Shown here: positions 8,520 to 15,768 of the stretch, piece after piece
Layout: the number at the start of each line of letters is the position of its first letter
How positions within the stretch are numbered: position 1 is the stretch's first letter
Source of the DNA: CAZIQY01 sp964541605
Lineage (GTDB): Bacteria; Desulfobacterota; Syntrophia; Syntrophales; UBA2185
Length of the DNA: 24,112 nucleotides
Direction of reading: 5' to 3'
Assembly: GCA_964541605.1 (NCBI GenBank)
Contig: CAZIQY010000041.1
Span: 1-24,112 of the forward strand
Notes under the pieces: generated by a model
What the model was told of the DNA's origin: nothing
Database searches by the model: none
Seen by the model: only the letters and a program-made list of their open reading frames with translations
Program-made: the position numbers and the translations under genes

Positions 8520-8900
8520 TTAACCCAGGAAGAATTTCATAAACGGGTTTGCAAAGAGAAGAACAAGCGAAATAACCAGGGCGTAAATGGCGATCGATTC
8601 TGCCATGGCCATACCGATCAGCATGGTCATCATGATTTTACCCTGCACGCCGGGGTTTCTTCCCACTGCTTGGCAGGCGCCGCTACATGCGGTACCAATT
8701 CCAAGACCGGCGCCAACGGCGCCGATACCCATCGCCAAACCGGCTCCCAACATGGCGCCGATAGCGAAAATGACCTTTACATATTCTCCACCACCGGTGG
8801 TGGCTGCCGCCGCCTTAGCCGCTTCCACTGCGAATGCCGCCTGTGAAGACAGTACAAAAACGGCTGCTGTCAATAATCCAGTTAATACTAAACGTAACAT
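8520..8900 (-). CDS. atpE: F-type ATP synthase subunit c, with N-terminal signal peptide
   Basis: This 126-residue proteolipid forms the membrane ring that carries ions through ATP synthase. A cleavable signal-like segment (residues 1-24, ending AFA) precedes an Ala-rich linker and two membrane helices, about 43-78 and 88-117. The polar loop RNP (81-83) and the ion-binding Glu101 in helix 2 (AESIAIY) are in place. Sodium-binding rings have a Gln in helix 1 at the position of Ile68 (GLGIG here), so I infer a proton ring although the ES..Y pattern of helix 2 is kept. AAGGAG lies six to seven bases before the ATG. Unusually, atpB or other atp genes do not adjoin: a terminator follows and a divergent regulator gene lies upstream. 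It may be the only c gene placed apart, or a second copy. Confidence 0.95.
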   Translation of the reverse strand: MLRLVLTGLLTAAVFVLSSQAAFAVEAAKAAAATTGGGEYVKVIFAIGAMLGAGLAMGIGAVGAGLGIGTACSGACQAVGRNPGVQGKIMMTMLIGMAMAESIAIYALVISLVLLFANPFMKFFLG

Positions 8901-9116
8901 CTTGCACTCCTTTCTTAATTCGGTTATTAATAAACTCTTTATTCCCTTATGAGAATATGATCGTAAACCGACAAATTGTCTGCAACAGACATGCCAGGTT
9001 CTTCAAATCGGGCATTTATTGTAATCTATCGGAATGACTTGAGAAATGTATATAGATGATCGTGGTATCGTGTTCGGGAAGACAGGGGATTTAACATTAT
9101 ATTCAATTGCAAGGCA

Positions 9117-9139
9117 GCGTTTAACGAAACGTTAAATGC
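9117..9139. repeat. Operator-like inverted repeat
   Basis: Arms gcgtttaacg (9117-9126) and cgttaaatgc (9130-9139) pair around AAA with one G-T mismatch. The repeat lies 22 bases upstream of the proposed -35 box of the response regulator gene. That is a usual place for a transcription-factor site; the factor is unknown. Confidence 0.5.
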
Positions 9140-9160
9140 GGATGGATATATAGATTTTTA

Positions 9161-9189
9161 TTGAAATATTTAATTTGTACCATTATATA
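9161..9189 (+). promoter_or_regulatory. Predicted sigma-70 promoter of the response regulator operon
   Basis: TTGAAA (9161-9166) and TATATA (9184-9189) are 17 bases apart, matching the sigma-70 consensus at 5 and 4 of 6 positions. Start of transcription would be near 9196, leaving a leader of roughly 75 bases before the ATG at 9273. Confidence 0.45.
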
Positions 9190-9272
9190 CCATTAAACCT
9201 TAGATTTTTGTTATAAATATTCTCACCCAACAGGTGACACGTTATAAAAGGAAAACATAAAGGAATTTCATT

Positions 9273-10652
9273 ATGGCGAAGATCCTCATCGTTGACGCCG
9301 ACCATGATGTCAGTAAGAGCCTCGATCGTTACCTGACAGAGAAGGGCTATGACGTGTTTACCGCTGAGACCGGCACGGAGGGGCTGAATACATTTGTAGA
9401 GACTTCCCCGGATGTCGTCATCCTGGATACAAGTCTTCCCGATATTAACGGATTTACTGTTCTTGAAGACCTGCGGGAAGAGGATGAGAATCTCAAGGTC
9501 ATTATGATCACGGCCGTCCACGACATGGATACCGCCATTAACGCCATGAAGGCAGGCGCCTACGAATATTTCCAAAAGCCCGTTGATGCAACTGAACTCA
9601 ATCTAACGATTCAGAAAGCCCTCAAAGCCAGGGAAATGGATAAAAGAGTTGACGATCTTCTCCTGAAATCTCCTCAGCGCTTCAAGGTCGGTGATATTAT
9701 CGGCACAAGCCGGGAAATGAGCGAGATCTTTAAAACAATCGGCATTGTTTCCCAGAGCAAAACGACGGTGTTGATCCAGGGTGAAAGCGGAACGGGTAAG
9801 GAATTGATCGCGAAGGTGATTCACCGGATTACAACACCGGAGGAACCCTTTATAGCGGTGAACTGCTCCGCTATTGTTGAGACGCTGCTTGAATCGGAAC
9901 TTTTCGGCCATGAGAAAGGTTCCTTCACGGGCGCAATTTCCCGGAAATTGGGTAAATTCGAACTTGCCCGGTACGGGACGGTATTTCTGGATGAAATCAG
10001 CGAGATGTCCCTGAACCTTCAGGCCAAGCTGCTGAGAGTCCTTCAGGAAATGGAGTTTGAAAGGGTCGGCGGCAAGGACAGGGTAAAGGTGAACGCGAGA
10101 ATCATTGCCGCAACGAATCAGGAACTCAAACACCTTATCGAGGAAGGAAAATTCCGGGACGATCTGTTTTATCGGCTGAATGTGGTTTCCATTCACATCC
10201 CTCCCTTGCGGGACAGGAGAGATGATATTGCCCCTCTGATTGACCATCTGCTTGCGAAGATCAATCTGGACTTGAATAAACGCATCCTGGGAGTTGCCGA
10301 TGGGGTGATGGATGTCTTTATGAAGTACGACTGGCCGGGAAATGTCCGCGAACTGGAGAATCTTCTCGTCAGCGCCGCTGTGGCTGCAAAAGGACAGATT
10401 CTTGTCACAGAAGATTTCCAGGAGTTCATGGAGGGGGTTCGGAAACAACAGATCGCGGAGAAAAAAAGTGATCCCGTCTCCGAGCCCGGAATGTGGTTGA
10501 GCCTCGATGAAGTGGAAGAAAAATACATCAGAAAAGTCATCAAGGAAAGCGGTCATAAAACCAAAGGTGAACTCTGCGAAATCCTGGGCATTTCGCGCCC
10601 GACGTTTGAGAGAAAACTTGAGAAATACAAAATTTCCTTCGAACGGGACTGA
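9273..10652 (+). CDS. Sigma-54-dependent response regulator, NtrC family
   Basis: This 459-residue activator has three parts. The receiver domain (about 1-120) has phospho-acceptor Asp52 in VILDTSLPD, the conserved Thr in MITA and Lys in YFQKPVD. The AAA+ domain (about 140-375) has Walker A GESGTGKE at 170-177, the sigma-54 contact loop GSFTGA at 216-221, and Walker B VFLDE. The C-terminal Fis-type HTH lies about 425-455 (KGELCEILGISRPTFERKL). It would open sigma-54 promoters when phosphorylated. One oddity: the acidic pair that holds magnesium reads Asp8-Ala9 (IVDADHD) instead of Asp-Asp. No histidine kinase gene is nearby, so its signal is unknown. AAGGA lies eight bases before the ATG. The stop codon overlaps the first possible engB start (TGATG), so the two genes are probably co-transcribed. 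Confidence 0.95.
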   Translation: MAKILIVDADHDVSKSLDRYLTEKGYDVFTAETGTEGLNTFVETSPDVVILDTSLPDINGFTVLEDLREEDENLKVIMITAVHDMDTAINAMKAGAYEYFQKPVDATELNLTIQKALKAREMDKRVDDLLLKSPQRFKVGDIIGTSREMSEIFKTIGIVSQSKTTVLIQGESGTGKELIAKVIHRITTPEEPFIAVNCSAIVETLLESELFGHEKGSFTGAISRKLGKFELARYGTVFLDEISEMSLNLQAKLLRVLQEMEFERVGGKDRVKVNARIIAATNQELKHLIEEGKFRDDLFYRLNVVSIHIPPLRDRRDDIAPLIDHLLAKINLDLNKRILGVADGVMDVFMKYDWPGNVRELENLLVSAAVAAKGQILVTEDFQEFMEGVRKQQIAEKKSDPVSEPGMWLSLDEVEEKYIRKVIKESGHKTKGELCEILGISRPTFERKLEKYKISFERD

Positions 10653-10663
10653 TGGGGTGGACG

Positions 10664-11242
10664 ATGAAAATCATATCGGCAGAATTCGTCGCGGCTGCAA
10701 GCGACCCGTCTCACTATCCGGAGGTTAACCTTCCCGAGGTGGCGTTTGTCGGCAAATCCAACGTGGGGAAATCGTCCCTGATCAACAGGCTTGTTCAAAG
10801 AAAAAGTCTCGCCCGGACAAGCCGTACCCCCGGACGTACGCAACAGATCATTTTTTTCAATATCAACAGCGAGATTTCTTTCGTCGATCTTCCAGGATAC
10901 GGTTTTGCGAAGGTCCCTCAGTCCGTACAAAAGAAATGGGGGCCCATGGTGGAGACGTACCTGAAGGAAAGAAGCGCGTTGCGGCTCGTGATATTCATTC
11001 TCGATGTCAGAAGAGATCCTTCGGCAGAGGATGTTGATCTGATCAGATGGCTCAATTTTTATCGTATTTCTCATCTGTTCGTTCTGACAAAGATAGACAA
11101 ACTGTCCAGATCTCAGGCCAGGGTTCGCAAGAATGCTATTATCAAAAGCCTGGGGATACAACCTCTGTCTGATCCTGTCCTTTTTTCCGCAAAAACGGGA
11201 GAGGGAAGGGAAAAAATCTGGAATGTGATCAAAAATATATAG
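10664..11242 (+). CDS. engB: Ribosome biogenesis GTP-binding protein YsxC/EngB
   Basis: This 192-residue essential GTPase takes part in large-subunit ribosome assembly. Its G motifs are all visible: G1 GKSNVGKSS at 30-38, the threonine-rich G2 with RTPGRTQ near 54-60, G3 DLPGYG at 75-80, G4 TKID at 142-145 and G5 SAKTGEG near 172. Length matches the family (about 190-210). I choose the ATG at 10664 because the protein then starts MKIISAEFV, the usual EngB beginning, and GGGGTGG lies just upstream. The ATG at 10652 adds four residues and overlaps the preceding stop codon. It sits in a tight plus-strand operon, with four bases to the next gene. Confidence 0.95.
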   Translation: MKIISAEFVAAASDPSHYPEVNLPEVAFVGKSNVGKSSLINRLVQRKSLARTSRTPGRTQQIIFFNINSEISFVDLPGYGFAKVPQSVQKKWGPMVETYLKERSALRLVIFILDVRRDPSAEDVDLIRWLNFYRISHLFVLTKIDKLSRSQARVRKNAIIKSLGIQPLSDPVLFSAKTGEGREKIWNVIKNI

Positions 11243-11246
11243 CGAT

Positions 11247-12215
11247 ATGACACGACACCGATTACCCGCCATAGAAGATGTTATAAAAGCATATGAAACA
11301 GTTCGAAAATATGCTCGCAGTACACCTGTTCTCACTTCAAGAAGTGTAAACGCGATAATTAATGCTGATGTTTACTTCAAGTGTGAAAACTTTCAAAAGG
11401 TCGGCGCGTTTAAGTTCCGTGGTGCGTCCAACGCAGTTTTCAGCCTGACGGATAGTGAAGCAAAGAGAGGCGTCACAACCCACAGCTCCGGAAATCACGC
11501 GGCGGGAGTGGCATTGGCCGCTTCAATGAGAGGGATTCCTTCCTATATTGTGATGCCTGATAATGCGCCGGCCATCAAGAAAAAAGCCGTTGAGGGTTAC
11601 GGCGGAAAAATCACGTTCTGCAAACCGACCCAGGAAGGCAGAGAGGAAGCACTGAATCAGGTTCAGATACAGACTGGTGCGGTGTTTATCCATGCTTACA
11701 ATAATTTTAATGTCATATGTGGTCAGGGAACCGCTTCGCTTGAGCTGCTCGAAGAGTATCCCGATCTGGATATTGTTATCGCTCCGGTTGGCGGGGGAGG
11801 GCTGTTGAGCGGAACGCTTGCCTATACAAAAGGTTTTAATCCTGCCATCAAGGTTTACGGAACGGAGCCGCTGAACGCCGATGATGCTTTCCGCTCGCTG
11901 CGCGATAAAACGATTCACCCGTCCGTCAACCCGAATACGATCGCTGATGGTTTACGCACTGCGCTTTGCGAATTAACCTATACGATTATATCTGAAAAAT
12001 GCGATGGTATTCTGACGGTTACCGAGGAGGGCATCGTCAGAGCCATGAGAATGATCTGGGAGCGTATGAAGATCATCATCGAGCCGTCGTCCGCGGTGCC
12101 GGTTGCCGCCATGATGGAGCACCCTCGATACTTTGCAGGCAAGAAGGTGGGGATTATTATATCGGGCGGTAATGTCGATTTGGACAATCTTCCTTTTGAA
12201 AAAGTAATCAGATGA
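11247..12215 (+). CDS. PLP-dependent serine racemase/threonine dehydratase-family enzyme
   Basis: This 322-residue fold-type II PLP enzyme either deaminates L-threonine/L-serine to 2-oxo acids or racemises serine. Lys56 in FQKVGAFKFRGA binds PLP. The glycine loop GGGG at 182-185 holds the cofactor phosphate. Ser81 in HSSGNH matches the re-face base Ser84 of mammalian serine racemase, where E. coli TdcB has Ala. Glu207, Ala211 and Asp213 (EPLNADD) reproduce its divalent-metal site. No C-terminal ACT domain is present, so it is not the isoleucine-feedback IlvA type. The near relatives threonine dehydratase and hydroxyaspartate dehydratase also fit, and the substrate cannot be fixed from sequence. 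It starts four bases after the engB stop, with a poor ribosome site, which suggests translational coupling. Confidence 0.85.
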   Translation: MTRHRLPAIEDVIKAYETVRKYARSTPVLTSRSVNAIINADVYFKCENFQKVGAFKFRGASNAVFSLTDSEAKRGVTTHSSGNHAAGVALAASMRGIPSYIVMPDNAPAIKKKAVEGYGGKITFCKPTQEGREEALNQVQIQTGAVFIHAYNNFNVICGQGTASLELLEEYPDLDIVIAPVGGGGLLSGTLAYTKGFNPAIKVYGTEPLNADDAFRSLRDKTIHPSVNPNTIADGLRTALCELTYTIISEKCDGILTVTEEGIVRAMRMIWERMKIIIEPSSAVPVAAMMEHPRYFAGKKVGIIISGGNVDLDNLPFEKVIR

Positions 12216-12247
12216 TTTTTTTAGGTTTACAGAAAGAGAGTCAATCA

Positions 12248-12478
12248 ATGAAGACAATAGGTGGAATTCTGCTTGGAATTTTTACAGTCATTTATTGGCA
12301 AATGTATTACAGCAACCTTTATAAATTTTGGATGTCTGTAAAATCAAGCCCTGATGATGCGATGGCGAAAAAAGCATTATTGATTCGGGACATCATCATA
12401 CAGATAATAATGGCCGGCATCGGACTGTTCCTCATTATAGCGACGTTACAAATATTAGGATTTGTTAATTATTGGTAG
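12248..12478 (+). CDS. Small two-helix membrane protein of unknown function
   Basis: I do not recognise this 76-residue protein. Two hydrophobic stretches (about residues 4-20 and 46-68) with a short charged middle part (KSSPDDAMAKK) predict a hairpin-shaped inner-membrane protein. It follows the PLP enzyme closely and is probably in the same transcript. The frame also opens at 12212 with an ATGA overlap, adding twelve polar residues. I prefer 12248 because the protein then begins with its hydrophobic helix and AGAGAG precedes the ATG, but both are possible. A MITE-like element begins directly after its stop codon. Confidence 0.6.
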   Translation: MKTIGGILLGIFTVIYWQMYYSNLYKFWMSVKSSPDDAMAKKALLIRDIIIQIIMAGIGLFLIIATLQILGFVNYW

Positions 12479-12602
12479 TTATTACTCCGGCAGCAATATA
12501 TGTCAAAGCCGTCATTCCCGCGAAAGCGGGAATCCAGAATTGGACTGGATACCGGATCAAGTCCAACATGACATTTGTTATGTTTTATTGCTGGAGTAAT
12601 AA
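12479..12602. mobile_element. MITE-like palindromic element with internal REP-type hairpin
   Basis: The ends TTATTACTCC (12479-12488) and GGAGTAATAA (12593-12602) are exact inverted repeats. Complementarity continues imperfectly inward (cagcaat/attgct and tgtca/tgaca). Inside lies GTCATTCCCG-cgaaag-CGGGAAT (12511-12532), the widespread proteobacterial palindrome, ending in ATGAC at 12568-12572. The element is about 124 bp, has no coding capacity and abuts the stop codon of the membrane protein. It looks like a small non-autonomous transposon, or a REP-type repeat nested in one. Confidence 0.65.
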
Positions 12603-12672
12603 ATCGGCAACAGCCACCATTTTTTATTAAAAGGGTACTTTCCCATAACAGGATATCATTTAAGGAGTTGCG

Positions 12673-13194
12673 ATGCTTAAACGCTACGGATTACTGATGA
12701 ACATGAAGGTTCCGGTCATTCTTCTATGGCTTGCTCTTTTCTCTTGGCCGCTGGCCGCTGTCGGGGAGCCCTGGCGCCTTCTGGGCGAGGACAATGTATA
12801 TGCCATTTATATCGATGTGGGCAGTATAACACTGATCTCCGATACGGCCTCCAAAGTCTGGCTCAAGGTGGTTCCGAAAGAGCGGGAATTCATAGAGAGT
12901 GTTCTGAAATCCCGGAAAGAGCAGGGGTTGGCGATTAAAGGTTACGAGAACTTTGCCTACCGGATGGAGTCCGTCGAGATTGAATGCTCCCTGGAAGAGC
13001 ACCGGCTTCTGGAAACGGCCGATTTCGACAGGACAGATCAAAAAATTGGCGCTTCCTTCCCCATCTCCGGTTGGAAGCAAACCCAGCCCCAAACGCCCTA
13101 TTATTCCCTTACGAAGCTGATCTGTAAGGAACACAGTGAAGAGGGTTACTGGTGGGGCGGTTATCCGGATCATCAGAGCCATGACGAAGAATGA
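12673..13194 (+). CDS. Secreted protein resembling Surface-adhesin protein E family
   Basis: This 173-residue protein has a signal peptide (hydrophobic 12-29, likely cut near Gly31). The body starts WRLLGEDNVYAIYIDVGSI, followed by KVWLKVV, a YRMESVEIEC segment and a late LTKLIC. This order of a Trp start, a short-strand 'yiD..SI', 'vWvk..' and two cysteines (Cys105 and Cys151, likely bridged) is that of the small periplasmic or surface proteins grouped as Surface-adhesin E. Their function in environmental bacteria is mostly unknown. AAGGAG lies six bases before the ATG. It is flanked by the MITE-like element and by the defence operon promoter, so it is probably transcribed alone. Confidence 0.65.
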   Translation: MLKRYGLLMNMKVPVILLWLALFSWPLAAVGEPWRLLGEDNVYAIYIDVGSITLISDTASKVWLKVVPKEREFIESVLKSRKEQGLAIKGYENFAYRMESVEIECSLEEHRLLETADFDRTDQKIGASFPISGWKQTQPQTPYYSLTKLICKEHSEEGYWWGGYPDHQSHDEE

Positions 13195-13216
13195 ACCGGG
13201 TGGATAGAAAAACCCC

Positions 13217-13245
13217 TTGACTTAAACGTCATAATGCTATAGCAT
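13217..13245 (+). promoter_or_regulatory. Promoter of the restriction-modification operon with a 12-bp operator-like palindrome
   Basis: TTGACT (13217-13222) and TAGCAT (13240-13245), 17 bases apart, form a plausible sigma-70 promoter. The perfect palindrome ATGCTATAGCAT (13234-13245) covers the whole -10 box. The first protein made from this promoter begins with an XRE-type HTH. It is therefore reasonable to infer that the protein binds here and represses its own transcription, as controller proteins of restriction systems do. Confidence 0.6.
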
Positions 13246-13269
13246 AACCACCAATTATCGGAGGTTGTT

Positions 13270-15768
13270 ATGCTGGACAGTAAGGATATCAGCAGGGTCG
13301 TCAAGGAAATCAGAATCAAATTAAACCTCAGCCAGGAAGAATTGGCGACAAAACTCGGGGTCTCCTTCGCCACGGTAAACCGTTGGGAAAACGAGAAGAT
13401 AACACCCAGAGGCAAAGCCAGGGACGCCATTCTGAAACTGATAGACGAATCTGGTCTCGACCGGGCGGATCTGGAAAATGGCGGGGGCGTCAACGGCGCT
13501 CTCAACAAACGCCGCCGGAAATTATTGAAGGAAGACGTCCTCAGCACGAAGTCCATGGAGCAGATGCTCTGGAGCGCGGCCTGTTCCATCCGCGGTGAAA
13601 AGGACGCGCCAAAGTTCAAGGATTACATCCTGCCCCTCGTCTTTATCAAGCGCCTGTCCGACGTGTTTGAGGATGAAATCGAGCGATTGGCAGAAACCTA
13701 TGGCGACAGGGAAACGGCGCTGACCATTATTGAAGCCGATCATCAACTGGTCCGGTTTTATATCCCCGCCGAAGCGCGCTGGCCGGTGGTCAGCGGCCGG
13801 GAGAAGTTCAACTGGACTGAAGACCGCAAGCCCAAGACACTGGGCGAACAGCTCACCATGACCGTCCGCGCCATTGCGAAGGCCAATCCCTTCCTCACCG
13901 GCGTCATCGACATTGTGGATTACAACGAGACCCGCAGCGGAGAACGGGAAATCAGCGACGCGGCTCTGTCCGGCGTGATCGAGGCCCTTTCCGATCCGCG
14001 CTATCGCCTGGGACTCTACGATGTGGAACCGGATTTCCTGGGCCGCGCCTATGAATATCTGCTGCGCAAATTTGCCGAAGGACAGGGTCAGAGCGCCGGT
14101 GAGTTTTTCACCCCGACGGAAGTGGGGTGGCTGATGGCCTACATCCTGCGACCACGCCAGGGCGAGGAGGTTTACGATTTTGCCTGCGGTTCCGCGGGCC
14201 TGCTCATTAAGTGCGAATTGGCATTGCAGGAACGGGAAGTCAAGATCCAGCGGCCCCTGAAACTCTACGGTCAGGAGCTCACGGGTTCCAGTTACGCCAT
14301 CGCCCGGATGAACATGGTCGTTCACGACATGGAAGGTGAAATCGTCCGCGGCAACTCCATGACCAACCCGAAATTCAAGGATTCCGATTCCAGCCTGAAG
14401 AAATTCGACATCGTCGTGGCCAATCCCATGTGGAACCAGCCATTCGATCCGACCGTTTACGAAACCGATCCCTTCGACCGTTTTGAATCCCAGGGCGGCG
14501 TCACCACCGGCAAGGCCGACTGGGCCTGGCTGCAGCATGCGGCCGCCTCCCTGAACATGAACGGACGGGCCGCCATCGTCCTCGACACGGGCGCCGTGAC
14601 GCGGGGCAGCGGCAGCAAGAGCGAAGACCGTGAAAAGAAAGTCCGCCAGTGGTTTGTCGAGCGCGACTGGATTGAAGGCGTTATCCTGCTGCCCGACAAC
14701 CTTTTCTACAACACCACCGCCGCCGGGATCGTCATCGTTTTCAACAAGGCAAAGCCGAAGGCGCGGCAGGGCAAGATCATCCTGGTCAATGCTGGACGGG
14801 AATTCAAGAAGGGCAGGCCGAAAAACTATATCCCCGATGAAAACATCCGCAAGATCGCCAATGCCTTTATCAAAGGGGAAGACGCCGAGAAATTCGTCAA
14901 GGTCATCACGACGGCGGAAGCGGCAGAGAATGACTTCAACCTGTCGCCGTCGAGATATGTGGATGTGAATGATAGGGAGACGTACCGGCCGATACCCGAA
15001 ATACTGGAGGATTTGAACGTTCTGGAAAAGAAGGCTGAGGTTCTGAATGTTGCTTTCCGAGCTATTTTCGGAAAGTTACAGTCCAGAATTTTTACTTACG
15101 GGCTACATAATGAGAAATTGAAGGAAACAGAGATAGGGAAAATACCAGAGAGTTGGATAGTTGCAAAAATTGGTTCGTATTGTCATAAGCCAGAATATGG
15201 ATTAACTGAAAGCGCCGTCGCTGATGAAATTGGTCCTAGATTCCTTAGAATTACCGACATTACTGAAAATGGGGTGAATTGGGATACTGTCCCGTATTGT
15301 CGCTGTTCACAAGATTTATTCCCAAAATACGAATTAAAAGAGAATGATATTCTCTTCGCCCGTATAGGTGCAACAACAGGAAAAAGTCATATAATTAAGA
15401 ACCCACCGCAAGCAGTCTTTGCATCATATTTAATAAGGATAAGGCCGCTGAATGATGTTGTTCCAGATTATTTGTATTACTTCTTTAATTCAGAAGCATA
15501 TTGGAATCAAATTAATGCAAACAAGAAAAATAATCTAAAATATGGTGTAAATAGCTCGACCCTCTCCGATATCATTTTCTCGCTACCATCTATAAATGAA
15601 CAAGAGGAAATCGTTCGTATCATTCATACCATAGATCAGAAAATCGGATTCCACACCGCCAAAAAATCCACCCTGCAAGATCTCTTCAAGACCATGCTGA
15701 ACAAACTGATGACAGGCGAGATACGGGTTAAGGATTTGGATATTGATGTATCCGAGGTAATCGCATGA
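13270..15768 (+). CDS. Fused XRE-HTH / type I HsdM methyltransferase / half HsdS specificity protein
   Basis: This 832-residue fusion joins three functions usually encoded separately. Residues 5-60 form an XRE helix-turn-helix (SQEELATKLGVSFATVNRWE). Residues 90-550 are a type I N6-adenine methyltransferase: HsdM N-terminal helices, GEFFTP at 277-282, SAM-binding DFACGSAG at 303-310 and the catalytic motif NPMW at 385-388 (usual form NPPF/Y). Residues about 570-832 are half an HsdS: a helix, one target recognition domain (about 615-775, opening with EIGKIPESW) and one conserved C-terminal helix ending LMTGEIRV. Only one TRD is present, so two copies would be needed to read a symmetrical site. 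GGAGG lies six bases before the ATG. The TRD part (about 15,050-15,630) is AT-rich in a GC-rich gene: 15481-15540 is 22% GC by my count, 14521-14580 is 70%. The stop overlaps the next gene (ATGA). Confidence 0.92.
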   Translation: MLDSKDISRVVKEIRIKLNLSQEELATKLGVSFATVNRWENEKITPRGKARDAILKLIDESGLDRADLENGGGVNGALNKRRRKLLKEDVLSTKSMEQMLWSAACSIRGEKDAPKFKDYILPLVFIKRLSDVFEDEIERLAETYGDRETALTIIEADHQLVRFYIPAEARWPVVSGREKFNWTEDRKPKTLGEQLTMTVRAIAKANPFLTGVIDIVDYNETRSGEREISDAALSGVIEALSDPRYRLGLYDVEPDFLGRAYEYLLRKFAEGQGQSAGEFFTPTEVGWLMAYILRPRQGEEVYDFACGSAGLLIKCELALQEREVKIQRPLKLYGQELTGSSYAIARMNMVVHDMEGEIVRGNSMTNPKFKDSDSSLKKFDIVVANPMWNQPFDPTVYETDPFDRFESQGGVTTGKADWAWLQHAAASLNMNGRAAIVLDTGAVTRGSGSKSEDREKKVRQWFVERDWIEGVILLPDNLFYNTTAAGIVIVFNKAKPKARQGKIILVNAGREFKKGRPKNYIPDENIRKIANAFIKGEDAEKFVKVITTAEAAENDFNLSPSRYVDVNDRETYRPIPEILEDLNVLEKKAEVLNVAFRAIFGKLQSRIFTYGLHNEKLKETEIGKIPESWIVAKIGSYCHKPEYGLTESAVADEIGPRFLRITDITENGVNWDTVPYCRCSQDLFPKYELKENDILFARIGATTGKSHIIKNPPQAVFASYLIRIRPLNDVVPDYLYYFFNSEAYWNQINANKKNNLKYGVNSSTLSDIIFSLPSINEQEEIVRIIHTIDQKIGFHTAKKSTLQDLFKTMLNKLMTGEIRVKDLDIDVSEVIA

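Larger units (their letters stand above)
8901..9272. promoter_or_regulatory. Divergent control region between atpE and the response regulator
   Basis: This AT-rich stretch of 372 bases has no gene. It must hold the promoters of both divergent genes. It contains an inverted repeat at 9117-9139 and a sigma-70-like promoter at 9161-9189 on the plus strand. I could not fix a promoter for atpE. No sigma-54 site (TGGCAC-N5-TTGCA) was recognised. Confidence 0.6.

Noticed and set aside
8901..9272. Sigma-54 promoter controlled by the neighbouring NtrC-type regulator
   Set aside because: A TTGCA-like piece occurs near 9106, but no matching GG element at the required distance was found.
13522..14538. 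Long minus-strand open frame opposite the HsdM domain
   Set aside because: Antisense to intact HsdM motifs, with no family features; a shadow of the GC-rich gene.
13173..15768. Frameshift or assembly fusion explaining the joined HsdM and HsdS
   Set aside because: The frame is continuous, the linker region (about 545-615) is normal protein sequence and the next gene overlaps in the usual ATGA manner, so the fusion looks genuine.
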